Positions 52,655-63,939 are shown, counted from the stretch's first letter. The stretch: DNA of 64,000 bases from Athripsodes cinereus (GCA_947579605.1 OX388317.1:14341384-14405383); one strand, 5' to 3'. Numbers and translations are program-made. Notes: generated by a model from the letters alone, not told the origin.

Positions 52655-52835
52655 GTAATAAACATTTAAGTTGTCCCTTTCATCATAATAAAATAATTGA
52701 GACATTAAAGATGGGTGAAACATCTCATCGCTAAATTGGTGGCTTTAAATGTCTTATTCGTCATATTTTATGAACACCTCTTTTACAGAAAACTCAAAAG
52801 CTTTTAGAAAAAGTTAACTACCTATTTTTTGCAGA
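52655..52835 (-). repeat. Family A SINE-like repeat
   Basis: CATGTAATAAACATTTAAG, GACATTAAAGATGGGTGAAA, CATCGCTAAATTGG and GAACACCTCTTTTACAGAAA in family order; the tail end is missing. Confidence 0.65.
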
Positions 52836-53689
52836 AGACTCCACGAAATAATATTTATTTATTAATTATATAAGGGGTCAAATAGAAAAACTGCACAAGA
52901 TACATGCCTAGTGATATTATTATGTGTTGGTCATATCATATGTGCCGAGAATAATGTCCAAAAAATAATTTCAAAATTACATAACGATATGACTTTGTAA
53001 ATCGTTCCCAAATTCAGAAGGTACACCAAACAAAATTTGCCTGATGTACTGAATCTATGAAGAGTTAATAAAATACATAAGTAAGTATAAGAAACAATGT
53101 TACTTGTAGTTATTTTTATCTAAATTTATACCTAGAAATACCTAAAATCAGAAATAAAATCCTGTAAGTAAATTGGAAGCAATCAGCAGTATCAGAAATC
53201 GCCTCTTGTGTTTTTTTTATTGTTCTGTAAAACGTAAAATAATTTTTCATTTTAGAATGACAATATTCTGGCAAATACGAAGAATAATGTGTTCACTCAC
53301 GAACTAATAACGTAAACAAATTTGACAAAATGATATCACCAAAACTTTAATAATATCACCCTATTTATAATATAGGCACCTATATACTGTTTTGTTTATA
53401 ACAATTCAGTAGGTACCTATATCAGTGTTAGATTTTATCATTTGCCTGCAGATTTACAAAAAAAATATTGATAGAACCAACGAGAACTATACGCAAAACA
53501 ATAATCAATGTATCGGAGAAAGTTTATTACAAAAATAGTGTTATCTCCAAATTTACACTTTATTAGTTCTATAATGAATGTATATAAAAAGTCTAGTATT
53601 GAGAGTTGTGTTGTATTATATTAATTACAGAATGCTCATTATGATGTGTTATCAGTGCATTGATTGCGCAGTGAAAATACCAACTTGAT

Positions 53690-53885
53690 CTTCTCCGTAA
53701 GTTTTCGAGTGTCATGTAAAAGGCAGGTGTTCGAAAAAATTAAGACATTTTACATCTTAAATTTAGCGATGATATTTGCCACCCATCCTGAATGTCTTGA
53801 TTTTATATTGTCACGGAGAAGACAGCTCGCATGTTTTTTTATATGCAGCTGGTTTGCTGGCTACCCCACTTCTGGGATATAATAA
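53690..53885 (+). repeat. Family A SINE-like repeat
   Basis: Sense copy: TTCTCCGTAAGTTTTCGAGT, AAAAGGCAGGTGTTCG, CACCCATCCTGAATGTC, CACGGAGAAGACAGCTCGCA and TGGCTACCCCACTTCTGGG. Confidence 0.8.
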
Positions 53886-54439
53886 AAAGTCTTTGTTTTG
53901 GCACGTGGTTGAAGTCATTATTATTGAGTTGTGATACAATACTATTTTATGTGGGTAAAGATCATAAATTATCAATGTAAACAATGAAAACAACAAACAA
54001 TTTTTGACGAAAAGGAACAAAAAGCATTATAATTCAAATCTAAGAATGGGGGTACTTGAAATTCTTAAGGACACCGTTGTTAAACTATTCATACCATCAA
54101 ACCGTTAAATGAGACTGTAAAATAATAATTGTCGAAAATAATATTTTTTTTAGGGAGTCGTATGCAATAAAACAACAAACGATGAAAATATTTTTTTTTG
54201 TATTTTTGGAATGTCTAAAGAAGGTATCATTTGTTTTGAAATTACAAAACACAAAAATGACAATAAAAATAAAGTAATAGGTATTAGTTATATGAAAAAT
54301 ACGGAGTATTTTTAATTTTGTTTTGGCTATATTAATTTATTTATTTGGCCGCCGTCACTTATATTGTTGAGTATATACAATTTTTTTAAAGATTTGCAAA
54401 ATGTATAGGTAGTCTTATTTTATTAAGCTGTTTTTTTAT

Positions 54440-54563
54440 TAGCTTATTTTATTTTATTTAAATTGGATATGAATTGTGTATTTTTTGTCTTGTTTTATAT
54501 TTTTATTTTTTATTTTTGTGAAAGGCATTAGCCGTTTATTTGGTCAATAAATAAATAAATATT
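54440..54563 (+). repeat. LINE 3' end (AATAAATAAATAAATA tail)
   Basis: GTGAAAGGCATTAGCCGTTT followed by ATTTGGTCAATAAATAAAT; parallels 21.0 kb. Confidence 0.6.
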
Positions 54564-54611
54564 GATCATATAATATTATCCACGAGTAGTACAATCATTC
54601 ATTAATATTTA

Positions 54612-54800
54612 AGAGTTCGTCGGTAGCCTGGAGGTAGACTCGAGGCCTCGTGAACACGGGGTCCGTAGTTCAATCCCAGGTGCCGGGAAACTCCTCATTC
54701 ACGACACAAGCTTTTAGCTTACTGTGAAATGTGTATAAGGTTGTATTTGGGTTTATAACAAAACCCAGATATATCTTTTTAAAAAAAATATTTTTTTTTC
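54612..54800 (+). repeat. tRNA-derived SINE
   Basis: GGTAGCCTGGAGGTAGACTC (A-box-like) and CCGTAGTTCAATCCCAGG (B box, about 54670) with about 45-base spacing, then a body ending GGGTTTATAACAAAACCCAG and an A/T-rich tail. Confidence 0.55.
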
Positions 54801-54844
54801 ACAGCGAAGATTTTTTCGTTTTTCTTTTTCTTCTTTTTTCCCTT

Positions 54845-55040
54845 CAGTAAGTTTTCGAGTGTCCTGTAGTAGGCAGGTAGGTACTCGTAAAACATCACGT
54901 ATTGCGACATTTTACATCTTCAATTCAGCGATGAGATATGCCTCCCATTTGAATGTGTTTACTTTTATTGGTACGGAGAAGACGACTTTTATGTTTATTA
55001 TACGTAGTTCATTCACATTACGTGAGGGTATGGATGAATG
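54845..55040 (+). repeat. Family A SINE-like repeat
   Basis: AGTAAGTTTTCGAGTGTCC, GTAGTAGGCAGGTAGGTAC, TTCAGCGATGAGATATGCC and GGTACGGAGAAGACGACTTT; the tail is partly lost. Confidence 0.75.
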
Positions 55041-55117
55041 AAAGTATATATTATTATTGACTGTATATTTACATTAATTTTTTTTCCGTGGAACACCCGG
55101 TAAAGAGTTGGTCTTCC

Positions 55118-55330
55118 ACTCTTCTCTGTAAGTTTTCGAGTGTTCTGTAAAAGGTAAGTGTTCGAAAAATTAAGACATGTTTAATCTTAAATTCAGCGAT
55201 GAGATTTGCCGCCCATCCTGAATGTATTGATTTTATATTTGCACGGAGAGGACAACTTGCATGTTCATTATTTGCAGCTGGTCTGCTGGTAACCCCACTT
55301 GTGGGATATGCCATGATGGTATAGTAGTAG
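55118..55330 (+). repeat. Family A SINE-like repeat, reference-quality copy
   Basis: CTCTGTAAGTTTTCGAGTGT, AAAAGGTAAGTGTTCG, TTCAGCGATGAGATTTGCCG, GCACGGAGAGGACAACTTGC and TAACCCCACTTGTGGGATAT, then GCCATGATGGTATAGTAGTAG. Among the complete copies of the family in sense orientation. Confidence 0.85.
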
Positions 55331-55840
55331 TATTTACATTAAATAATTCATACAAGCAATGAGAAGTAAAAAACGATAATTTAAAAGCCAATTTAAGATC
55401 CAAATATTTTACTGTTTTGATTTCGTTATCAGTAGGAATGGTGTATTGTAAAAGAGTATCATCTAAGCTCATGAGAACCTTGTTGAATAAATGAAATAAA
55501 TAAAAAGCATTTCATCTAAAGATCTAGGTGAATAATCAATAGATATGTGAAAATTCTAACAAAATATTAAATTATAAATTTAAATACGCATTCAAGGAAG
55601 GAACAAATAAATATAATTTTTTTTAATTTTTATACACAATATGATAATGAAACAAAAAAGCACACATTTGAAAATAATGTTTGTACATTTTTCTAATAAC
55701 ATAAAGTAAAAGGATATTGTTAAAAAAATAATAAAAAAATTCTTGAACAATAAACGAACAACAAAAAGAGCGCTTCAGTACCTACTAACAAAACAAGACG
55801 TCCATACCGTTCACGCACTTTCGCGAAAGTAGTTGCGTTA

Positions 55841-56004
55841 CAATTTACACATTGCCATTAATGGTGCACCACTAGTGGACTCCCTTTATTCAATGGCGCG
55901 CCACTAATGCATGCATCGCGACACTGGCAAATTACACGGGCAACTTACATAGGTAACTAATGTCGCGCCATTAGTTGTATACCACTAATGGCTATGTGTA
56001 ATTT
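55841..56004. mobile_element. MITE, 164 bp, rich in CCATTAATGG-type motifs
   Basis: The ends AATTTACACATTGCCATTA and TAATGGCTATGTGTAATTTT are inverted. Internal blocks GGTGCACCACTAGTGG and GGCGCGCCACTAATG repeat the same half-sites. Confidence 0.6.
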
Positions 56005-56309
56005 TAACTTAAGCTACGCAACTAGATAAGGGGAAGAGACAGTACCAATGATATCATAATATATTATTACATACAAATACTGATAATTTATGTCTTTGGT
56101 ACGTACCTGAAAATGTCACACAAGACATTTTTGATTTTGGTTGTTTCTTTGAATATAATGATCGGCTCTGTGGTAAAACAGTAGATAAATACTCACTTCA
56201 AATTATATTTTACATATAGTTAGGTATGATATAGGTATTCATGTTTAAAATAATGTCAATAAGAAGGGTTGGAGGAAAATGAAGAGTTTACTACTGATAA
56301 CACTAAGCC

Positions 56310-56486
56310 TAGGGATTGCAATCCCGCACCGTTTTCAATCCCGCGGGATTTTTGCTGGATTGACTCCAATCCAGCGGGATCCCTCGCACTTGCGGATCCG
56401 CAAGCATTTGCGGGATCCCGCAGACCCTAAAATTACGCGGATCCCGCTGGATTGCGGGATCCCACTTTGCTGGATTGCAATCCCTA
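56310..56486. mobile_element. hAT-type MITE, 177 bp
   Basis: Ends TAGGGATTGCAATCC and GGATTGCAATCCCTA, with a perfect 8-bp duplication ACTAAGCC (56302-56309 and 56487-56494). The interior is made of GCGGGATCCCGC-like palindromes. The open frame across it is a by-product. Confidence 0.9.
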
Positions 56487-56508
56487 ACTAAGCCCCGGTA
56501 GACTAAAC

Positions 56509-58284
56509 CTGCCCTAAGATGGCAAAGTATGATATGTCACTTTTAACAAACTTTACAGGAGAGCAAATTTAAAGTTTGATGTGTTGGTGTAAATCAGGGA
56601 AATGACAATAAAGACATATAATAATGGAAATATGTAGACAGAATGGTTGTTTATTGAGTTAAATATATAAATATGTTATTTTCAAATGTAAAGTAATGAA
56701 ATTTGTCATATATCTGACTATCTACCTGACATATCATATTTTGGCATCTTAATACAAGATGCCAAAATATGATCTCCTATTGTAAAGTAAGCAAAACATG
56801 ATATGTCAAGGACATATCGTATGTAGCCTCCTTCTGTTTGTAAGATAAAACTAGCAAACATGGGAATGCAATGTGAATACATGAAAGTTTTAAGAATAAT
56901 TAATTATTAATATTTTAATTATTGATTGGTTGAAACCTCTTTTTATTACATTGATTTCCTTTAGAAATCTCTAAAATATTAATCATCTCTAATTTGCCTA
57001 ATACTCCTAATAGAACACCATGCTTAGGCAACTTTTACTATTATAATCATCATCATAAGCAAGACAGCCCAGGATGGGCCTTGGCTAAATCTAGGAGTCT
57101 CCTCTACTCTTATCTGTCAGCTACCTTTATTCTCCAACTTAATCTTATAAACTAAAATTCCTTATTTTTAAAAGGATTCATGATTTTATGAATATTTTTT
57201 TTCTAAACACCTTTCCTCTAATTTAAGAGATTGTGTAAAGGGCTAGGAATAAACTTCAGAATCCAGGGTAAGACTCACAAAATCTGTCAATAGTTTGTTC
57301 TGTAAAGGAATTAAACTTTACAGAGAAATCCCTATGTAAATCACGGAAGTTCGAACCCTAGCACCTAGCAGCCTTTAAATTAAGATGCTTGAACTATGTA
57401 AAGGAAAGATTCAGATCCATGTATAGGAACAGAATGCATAGAATGTAAATTATACTATACTATACCCTCACGCCGTGTCCCAAGCGGGGTAGGCAGAGAG
57501 AACGGAACGCCAAACAGATCTATCCCTACACACTTCCTTCGCTTCCTCCACATTCATAGAGTTTCTCATACACGCACGTCGGTTCCTCTTACTCAACACG
57601 CGGCCGTCCTTGATAATCTGATCCGCGTAATCAAGCCACGTGGTTCTCGAACGCCCGCGCTTCCTCACATCCCTCCTTTCAGACAAGTATATCCTCTTTG
57701 TCATTCTTACCTCGTTCATTCGTTCAATATGTCCAAACCACCGTAGTTTATTCACGCACATTCTGTACACAACACTCTTCTTGCATCCGCTCATTCTTTA
57801 TTTTGATTAATTAGTAATGTATGTTTGACTTTGTAATTACTAGTGTATTGTTTTTTAAATTGTAAAAAATGTATATTTTTATAATTTTATAAATAAATAA
57901 ATATGTAGACAAATCATAATTAGCCATCATCTATATTACCGAAAAGTCAATATTACAAAATATGTCTTGTGACATACGAGTATACTATCGCAATGCCGAT
58001 ACATAAGATGGCAAACTATGATATGTAGACATACAAGTAGACTATCGCAATGCCGATACATAAGATGGCAAACTATGATATGTAGACATATCATAGTTTG
58101 CCATCTTAGGAAATCCTGAAAACGCACATATCATATTTTGAAATCCTTGTTTAATTCAAATAATATAAACCATATCCATATCATATTTTGCCATCTTGTA
58201 GATCTCGCAGAGACGAATCCATTGATACCAATAACTCAATTTGACCAAAAAAGTGACATATCATACTTTGCCATCTTAGGGCAG
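56509..58284. mobile_element. 1.78-kb element with AAGATGGCAAA repeats, nested LINE inside
   Basis: Termini CTGCCCTAAGATGGCAAAG (56509) and its inverse (ending 58284), matching over about 30 bp through TATGATATGTCAC. The motif AAGATGGCAAANTATGATAT or its inverse recurs about ten times (for example near 56740, 56757, 58005, 58062, 58083, 58170 and 58260). A 57-bp unit is tandemly duplicated at 57971-58084. A minus-strand LINE fragment (57445-57800) sits inside. No transposase was recognised and no target duplication is clear. Confidence 0.7.
57445..57800 (-). pseudogene. LINE reverse-transcriptase C-terminus and tail
   Basis: A 108-residue intact frame (57471-57794): 'NKLRWFGHIERMNEVRMTKR', 'RGRSRTTWLDYADQIIKDGR', 'NRRACMRNSMNVEEAKEVCR' and 'DRSVWRSVLSAYPAWDTA' to a stop. 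This is the C-terminal region after RT in an insect LINE. Its last 35-40 bases and a short TATAG-repeat tail resemble the end of family A. A broken relative is at 60.8 kb. Confidence 0.85.
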
Positions 58285-58597
58285 TATTAACAATACTGTA
58301 TAACTATAATGTAATAGGTAAGGAATGCCGTATGTCACCAGTCACTGACTCGCTATATAACTCACTACTTGACCTTTCTAAGCTAAGCTAGGATGACATT
58401 AGAACAAAGGAAATTGTCTACCAACTAACTGTCTTAGCGAAACAATGGCTAACCTTTGGGCTCTGATAAAATATAATTTAGAAGCTTGGAAAGCATTACC
58501 CAAGTATGTATAGGTACCTTTGCTATTGTTGAGGGGTTTATGAGGCGAAAGGAAGAAGAAAGTGAAATATAACGTTTGATATTTGGTATAATTTGGG

Positions 58598-58725
58598 TAA
58601 GTTGGAAGAAATCGCGCCTCTGCGATAAACTCGCCCTCTGTATTTGTATGATTGTCTTTGTTATAAGTGTATTTTTGTGTGAATTTGCTTGTAATCAATG
58701 TACAGTAAAGAATAAATAAAATAAA
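58598..58725 (+). repeat. LINE 3' end
   Basis: GGGTAAGTTGGAAGAAATCG, CGCCTCTGCGATAAACTCGC and a later AATAAATAAAATAAAAATAAATAA tail. Confidence 0.75.
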
Positions 58726-58767
58726 AATAAATAATCCACAATTTTTTATCTATAAAATTACGCAATT

Positions 58768-58865
58768 CACTATCACGGCATATCCTACAAGTGGGGTAGC
58801 TAAATAGTAGACCAGCTGCATGTAATAAACATGCAATCTGTCCTTTCCGTATTAAAAAAACTTCG
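58768..58865 (-). repeat. Family A SINE-like repeat, truncated
   Basis: CACTATCACGGCATATCCTA, CAAGTGGGGTAGCTAAATAG, CCAGCTGCATGTAATAAAC and CTGTCCTTTCCGTATT; the copy stops at about 58865. Confidence 0.75.
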
Positions 58866-59054
58866 TTCTTATGACAAACTAAAAATAATAGCGTCAGCGA
58901 TCCGAATACTTTTTGTGACGTTTTCCAAACCAAAATTTCATTGTCTGAAGTTTTCTCACACTTGTGCCTGTTCTCGGTTGCCACTCTAGAACTTTCACTG
59001 TCTCTAACTAATATAATAATAACAATTTATTTAAATATTTTATGGTTTTTGTTA

Positions 59055-59058
<4 letters not shown>

Positions 59059-59088
<30 letters not shown>
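59059..59088. repeat. (AT)n microsatellite, 15 units
   Basis: Uninterrupted AT dinucleotide run. Confidence 0.95.
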
Positions 59089-59090
<2 letters not shown>

Positions 59091-59227
59091 ACAATTTGTA
59101 AAGCGCCGTTTACTCATAACATGACCTCAAGGGCGCTTAATGTTATATATTTAAAATTTATTGTTAATTTTATATTGTAACTTTTCGATTTTCGAAGAGG
59201 AAACACTATGAAAGTTCATTTTAATTT

Positions 59228-59466
59228 AGATAATAAATATTTAAATAAAAAACACTGTTTACTTTCATTTAAAATTGTTATAATATTAAAAGCTTTTCGG
59301 ACATACGTCCATCTTCAGTAATAATTACTTATAACTCTATAATTTATAAGTTCTATCTGTTATAAGTAATTATTACTGAAGATGGACGTATGTCCGAAAA
59401 GCTTTTAATATTATAACAATTTTAAATGAAAGTAAACAGTGTTTTTTATTTAAATATTTATTATCT
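59228..59466. mobile_element. Near-perfect snap-back with 108-bp arms and hammerhead-like cores
   Basis: Arms 59228-59335 and 59359-59466. Plus strand: CTGAAGA (59376-59382), GGAC-GTAT-GTCC stem, GAA (59396-59398), AAGCTT mini-stem, U at 59405. TTATAAGTAATTATTA before and TAATATTATAAC after can pair as a stem I with an internal loop. The minus strand carries the mirror copy (TCTTCAG at 59312-59318). Confidence 0.6.
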
Positions 59467-59496
59467 AAATCTTATATTGTGTTTAAAATGTAGAAT

Positions 59497-59793
59497 CTAA
59501 TATTGTTTTGTTAAATAAATGAGATATGAGATAATAATAATAATGATCAAGATAATATAATAAAATATCTTGATCTTGCTCACGAAATCAAAGATATGTG
59601 GAGAACACCTACCACAATCATCGTGCCTATAGTTGTCTGTGAACGGTTTAATACCTAAGAGTCTGTCAAGCAATCTCAGAAAACTGGGAGTAGATGACAG
59701 GCTCAAATACAGCATGCAGAAGGCCGTATTTCTATCGTCCACTAGGATAGTAAGAAGGTTTTTGTCCCTGTAGCTCTGTAAATGATCTCCCAT
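59497..59793 (+). pseudogene. Possible LINE protein remnant
   Basis: The plus-strand frame contains 'LRKLGVDDRLKYSMQKAVFL' then 'SSTRIVRRFL', resembling the 'MQKAV.L.T..IVRRFL' motif near LINE ORF2 ends. Weak; the minus-strand open frame across it is probably a shadow. Confidence 0.35.
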
Positions 59794-59937
59794 GATTGAA
59801 CTATTTCATAGAACATCATGGAAAATCAACTCGAATATAATGTTGGGGTTCTACATTTTGAATATAAATTTATTTTAATATTTTATGTTTTTTGTTATTT
59901 AATGTTATATTTAAATTTTATTGTTAATCTTATAATG

Positions 59938-60005
59938 TGTTCAAAATGTAGAATCTAATATTGTTTTGTTAAATAAATGAGATATGAGATTATAATAATA
60001 ATAAT
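59938..60005 (+). repeat. Direct repeat of 59475-59545
   Basis: GTTCAAAATGTAGAATCTAA and ATTGTTTTGTTAAATAAATG, then AGATATGAGAT-ATAATAATAA, occur at both places. The upstream part (TATTTTATGTTTTTTGTTATT) recurs a third time near 59036. Confidence 0.7.
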
Positions 60006-60085
60006 AAGAACACTTTATTGATCAGATAAAAAAAAAATCATGAGCAATTGGCGAGCTTATTGCCTGGAGGCAATATCTTCCAGCT
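60000..60085 (-). repeat. LINE 3' end
   Basis: (TAA)n, AACACTTTATTGATCAG, ATTGGCGAGCTTATTGCC and AGGCAATATCTTCCAGCTAA; inverse of the 7.97 kb family. Confidence 0.7.
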
Positions 60086-60764
60086 AACCAACTGGAGTGC
60101 GAGTGTAGAGTGCGAATGCATTGTTGATTTTACGACCGATATCAAGTGCAGGTATATTTTAAGAACAGCCATTCTTTAATTTTATTTAACGTTTTAAACA
60201 TAAATAATTTCTTGTGTACATATTTTTTCACGGTAGTTTAACTAACAAATTTTCGACACAGAGCTACAAAGGAGAGATATTAGATTTTGAATGCTCATGT
60301 GACCGAGTTTTAACTAGAATGTGATTTTCTAATTTTCTGACATTGCTGCATGAGTGCTACTTTATAATATTATATACTATGTAAGTGTAACAAAAGTGAA
60401 CTGATGATGATGATAATGATATTGTAAGTCTCTATATTGTTAAAGTGTTCATGGAGTTAGATCGACGTCTGACGTCTATAAACTTTCAAGAACTTTCGAC
60501 TATGCAATAGTAACCAACTATTGCCCCTTCTTGTACACGATTTTAATTTATCGATTTTCATGTATAAAATATGATAAAAGATCATTCTAATTTTTTTCAA
60601 TTCTGAGGACCTTCATTTCAACATTTTGCTACGGAGATGTATGATTGTATAAACTCTTTTCGAGCTTTAATATTGTATTAAAATGTTTATTCAACCAATG
60701 ACACATTCAGTAAGAGTTTTGAAGAATTTTGATCTGTTACGAGTTTTGTGAAGGGAGAATACAT

Positions 60765-61020
60765 ACTTCTTCGCTTCCTCCACATTCATGTATTCCTTTT
60801 AATAAATGTGCGCTGATTTCTATTACTCAACACCCGGCTATCCTTGAAAATTTGATCCATATGATCAAGCCACGTAGTTTTCGTGCAATCATATTAATTA
60901 TTACTTGCTCCAAACATTCATAGTCAACCTTTATTTCCTATATCGTTTTTTCTTTCTCCCTTCCAAACACCAGCACTTCCCTCGTCGCAACATTAATTTT
61001 TAATGAATCACACTCTAAAA
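60765..61020 (-). pseudogene. LINE reverse-transcriptase remnant, two joined pieces
   Basis: The first part (60765-60890) is a diverged copy of the 57.5 kb LINE C-terminus (CTTCGCTTCCTCCACATTCA; ATGATCAAGCCACGTAGTTT). It then jumps to an RT-domain piece read minus as 'INVATREVLVFGREKEK'. A deletion between them is likely. Confidence 0.55.
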
Positions 61021-61029
61021 TACTTGTAG

Positions 61030-63535
61030 GTACTATGTAAAAACAAATTTTGCTGGTAAATATATATTTTTTCTTAGAATAACTAAGAATTCTTATATTT
61101 TTCGGGGCAAGCATCACAAGTTATCGCAGAGTTATCACAACTATTGTTTGAGACAAGATATTCCATAGATTGATTAAACTTTATATAATATGGATTAGTT
61201 ATAAATATTATTAGGTTTCGAAACAATTTGTATCTACAATATGTATACAGCTGTACATGGGAATCAAATCATAAATGGTGTGATCTACTTACGATAATCT
61301 GAAGAAAAAAGAAGAGGAATAATATGTTAATTTTTACAGATTTGTGATTTCCTGATTGATAATAATATTGTAGCTGTCTTCATTTGTCTTTCTGACATTC
61401 ATTCCTGACAGACATTCCTGAGTTAAGTTAGACATCCCTTTCTAATGTTTACATAAACGTCCAATGTATAGGTACTCGTACCTATATTAAATATGAGAAA
61501 CTAAAATAAAAATAACTTGGCGATAATTTTTTAAAATTCAGGGACCACTAAATACAAATTTGGTTGCGGGAGATTTGGTAGTAGTGTTGAAATTTTCCGG
61601 TCCTTGAAGAGGGAGACTTAAATATATCTGATAGCACTCTGTATAAGAAAAGTTACTTATTTCTCAATGTTTTAGAGTTTACCCATATGTGACGCTTGTG
61701 CATTATAGCATATCATAGTATTTGAAAAAAATATCTCCCAATTAATACGATTTCTTATCAGTATTGCAATAATTATTCTTTGTAAAGTGGATAAGCTGCA
61801 GTGTATAGTTCCAAATCACTGTGTCTGCTGCTATATCTGAATTTGGTTCCGTGATTTCGGAACAAAACGTGTCTACGAGCTTACAATTTAATTCATTCAG
61901 CGTTTATATGTAGTACTTTGTACAAGTCAAAGTTTGATCGGTTATTGGAGGAAGTAAGTAATGTATTGTTTTGATATACAGAATGAAACTTGTGTACTTA
62001 CTAAAATATACTGCACTATTACCTAGTCGGATGAATCAGTTTACAGTTTTGACAAGAGTAGTTCCGTTATGTATTGTGACTTTGTTTCAAACTTGACCCT
62101 AAAAAGTTACCTTAATACTTATTTAGTGTAATCATAGTGATTCAGATTCAAATTGTATATTTGTACTTGATAGTATTTCTTATAAGTTTTAGAGCACAAT
62201 GTCGTTCGTTCTAGAACGTGGACCAACTTTCGTAATATTCAATTAAAAAGGCTCAATTTAATGTTGATGCAGTAAATATTGTTGACCGACTGAACCCGGT
62301 AGAAGTTCGCGTCAAATTTATAGAAATAAAACATTTATAATAACTAACTCGATTGTGACTTTATTAATCGTGAGCCGGTTTTTCAGAGATTAACAAAGTC
62401 ACGTTGGATGTACTAAGCACACATGCATAAGTGTTTAACTTTTATTAATGGATCATCTATTTGACACCGATTACTAATTAGTAGTCAGTAGTGATTATTG
62501 GTAGTTGGAAGTTGATGGGATCACGACATGAGTATTTTCGACATTTTAATTCACTTGGCTTGTAGTCATATCGACTCGTCTCACACACAAAATAAGTGAT
62601 TTTTTTGTATTTTAAATAACTAAACAACATTAATGCTTTTCCTTTTATAAAAAAACAACACGAATTTTTATAGAAATTTTAATAGATTTTTTAGGTTCTA
62701 CCTATTGAAAAGTCTGTAGATACCTGCAATAGTCAAACTTAGATTATATTTTTTATAACTATACACTACTCTTACAATTTCTTAGAAGAGCCATACCTAC
62801 TGATCAATATTTAGTTTACAACGAATTAAATATTCTATCAAGTTGAGAATAGTACTAAAGGTAAGTATTATTAAAATGAAAAATAAATAGGCCTAGGACA
62901 GAATGTTGGGTAGGTATCTGTAAAGAAAGGTTTCTTTGCTCACTATGAATAATAAATGATTCAAATGTATCTATGTATTGAGACAAACATTTTTTGTAAC
63001 TACATTTTCAACATTCGTTTTAAGTTTGTAATTGTATAATACATATTCCATTAAAACATATAGCGAGTCAGTGAAATGTTGAGAAGTAAACATAATAAAA
63101 GGTATAGTTGATCAAGACCTCAGAGTGTTAAGAATGTTACAAGAAACGGTAACTCTCGTTTCCATCTAGCTTCCGAGAGGAGCGTTATTTGGTAAAAGAA
63201 GAAGTAATGTATCTTAATAAATTATGGAAAAGACGATATATTTATTTGTCTTGGAAAATAAGCAGCTCCTACTTTATTTGTTTTCTATTGTTCGAGAATG
63301 CATTAGAGTTTAATTAACAGTGACAACAGTATGTAATCGTGTCAAAGTAACTAGTTGTTGTGTAGTTGGTTAGGTATGTGGAGTCTTATACGTAGAATGA
63401 ATCTATGTTTATACTTGTAACAAATTAGACACTTAACATAAAAGGGATTATTCATGGATTTTCTCCCTAAAGATCTAGCGCTTACAAGACAATAAGAAAA
63501 CATTGAAGCGATTATTCAAGTCAAATAATGTTAAC
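61030..63535. other. No gene seen
   Basis: AT-rich sequence with short fragments only. A CCGAGAGGAGCGTTATTTGG piece near 63170 resembles the LINE end at 44.6 kb. Confidence 0.45.
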
Positions 63536-63539
63536 GGGA

Positions 63540-63760
63540 GACGTTGTGCGATGGGTGCCTGCTGGAGGGAGGTGATCCCTCGCACATAGCGCGTGGCGGA
63601 GTGGGTGTTATAGAATCCACGGTGTTGAGGTTTTGACTGATTATTAATTGTTCCTCCTGCTAAAGCCGTGGAGATGAAAGAGACTGCGTAATCCAGCGGA
63701 GATTTTACGAGTCAACGCAATAATACTACTCAGAGCTGGCACTCAGATACAACACAAACC
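63540..63760. other. Unassigned GC-richer island
   Basis: About 200 bases (GGGTGCCTGCTGGAGGGAGG, CGCACATAGCGCGTGGCGGA, CCTCCTGCTAAAGCCGTGG) distinctly less AT-rich than the flanks. No open frame was recognised. It could be an exon or promoter of a gene to the right, or an old repeat. Confidence 0.3.
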
Positions 63761-63939
63761 TACCAATTGAATACATTTAAATATGTACCTACCCAACGTC
63801 TCTAAATATATCATTCACATACATAATACAAGAGAAAAATATTTAAATATCACATGAAGTTCATATTCCAATTCCATAAATAATTTAATCTTTTACCAAA
63901 GTGTACTAATTACAAAAAATATTCTGCACGAATACTTGG

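Noticed and set aside
56279..56491. 70-codon frame with repeated 'IP' and 'DP' units
   Set aside because: Lies over the hAT MITE and its GGATCCCGC palindromes; not a gene.
57340..57370. Minus-strand GGGTTCGAAC B-box, possible tRNA
   Set aside because: No A box at proper spacing; probably SINE debris.
57936..58127. Tandem 57-bp repeats as a CRISPR or satellite array
   Set aside because: Only two direct units with no spacers; explained as an internal duplication within the 56.5-58.3 kb element.
60405..60425. CTGATGATGATGATAATG as another hammerhead core
   Set aside because: Simple TGA repeat with no GAA box or stems.
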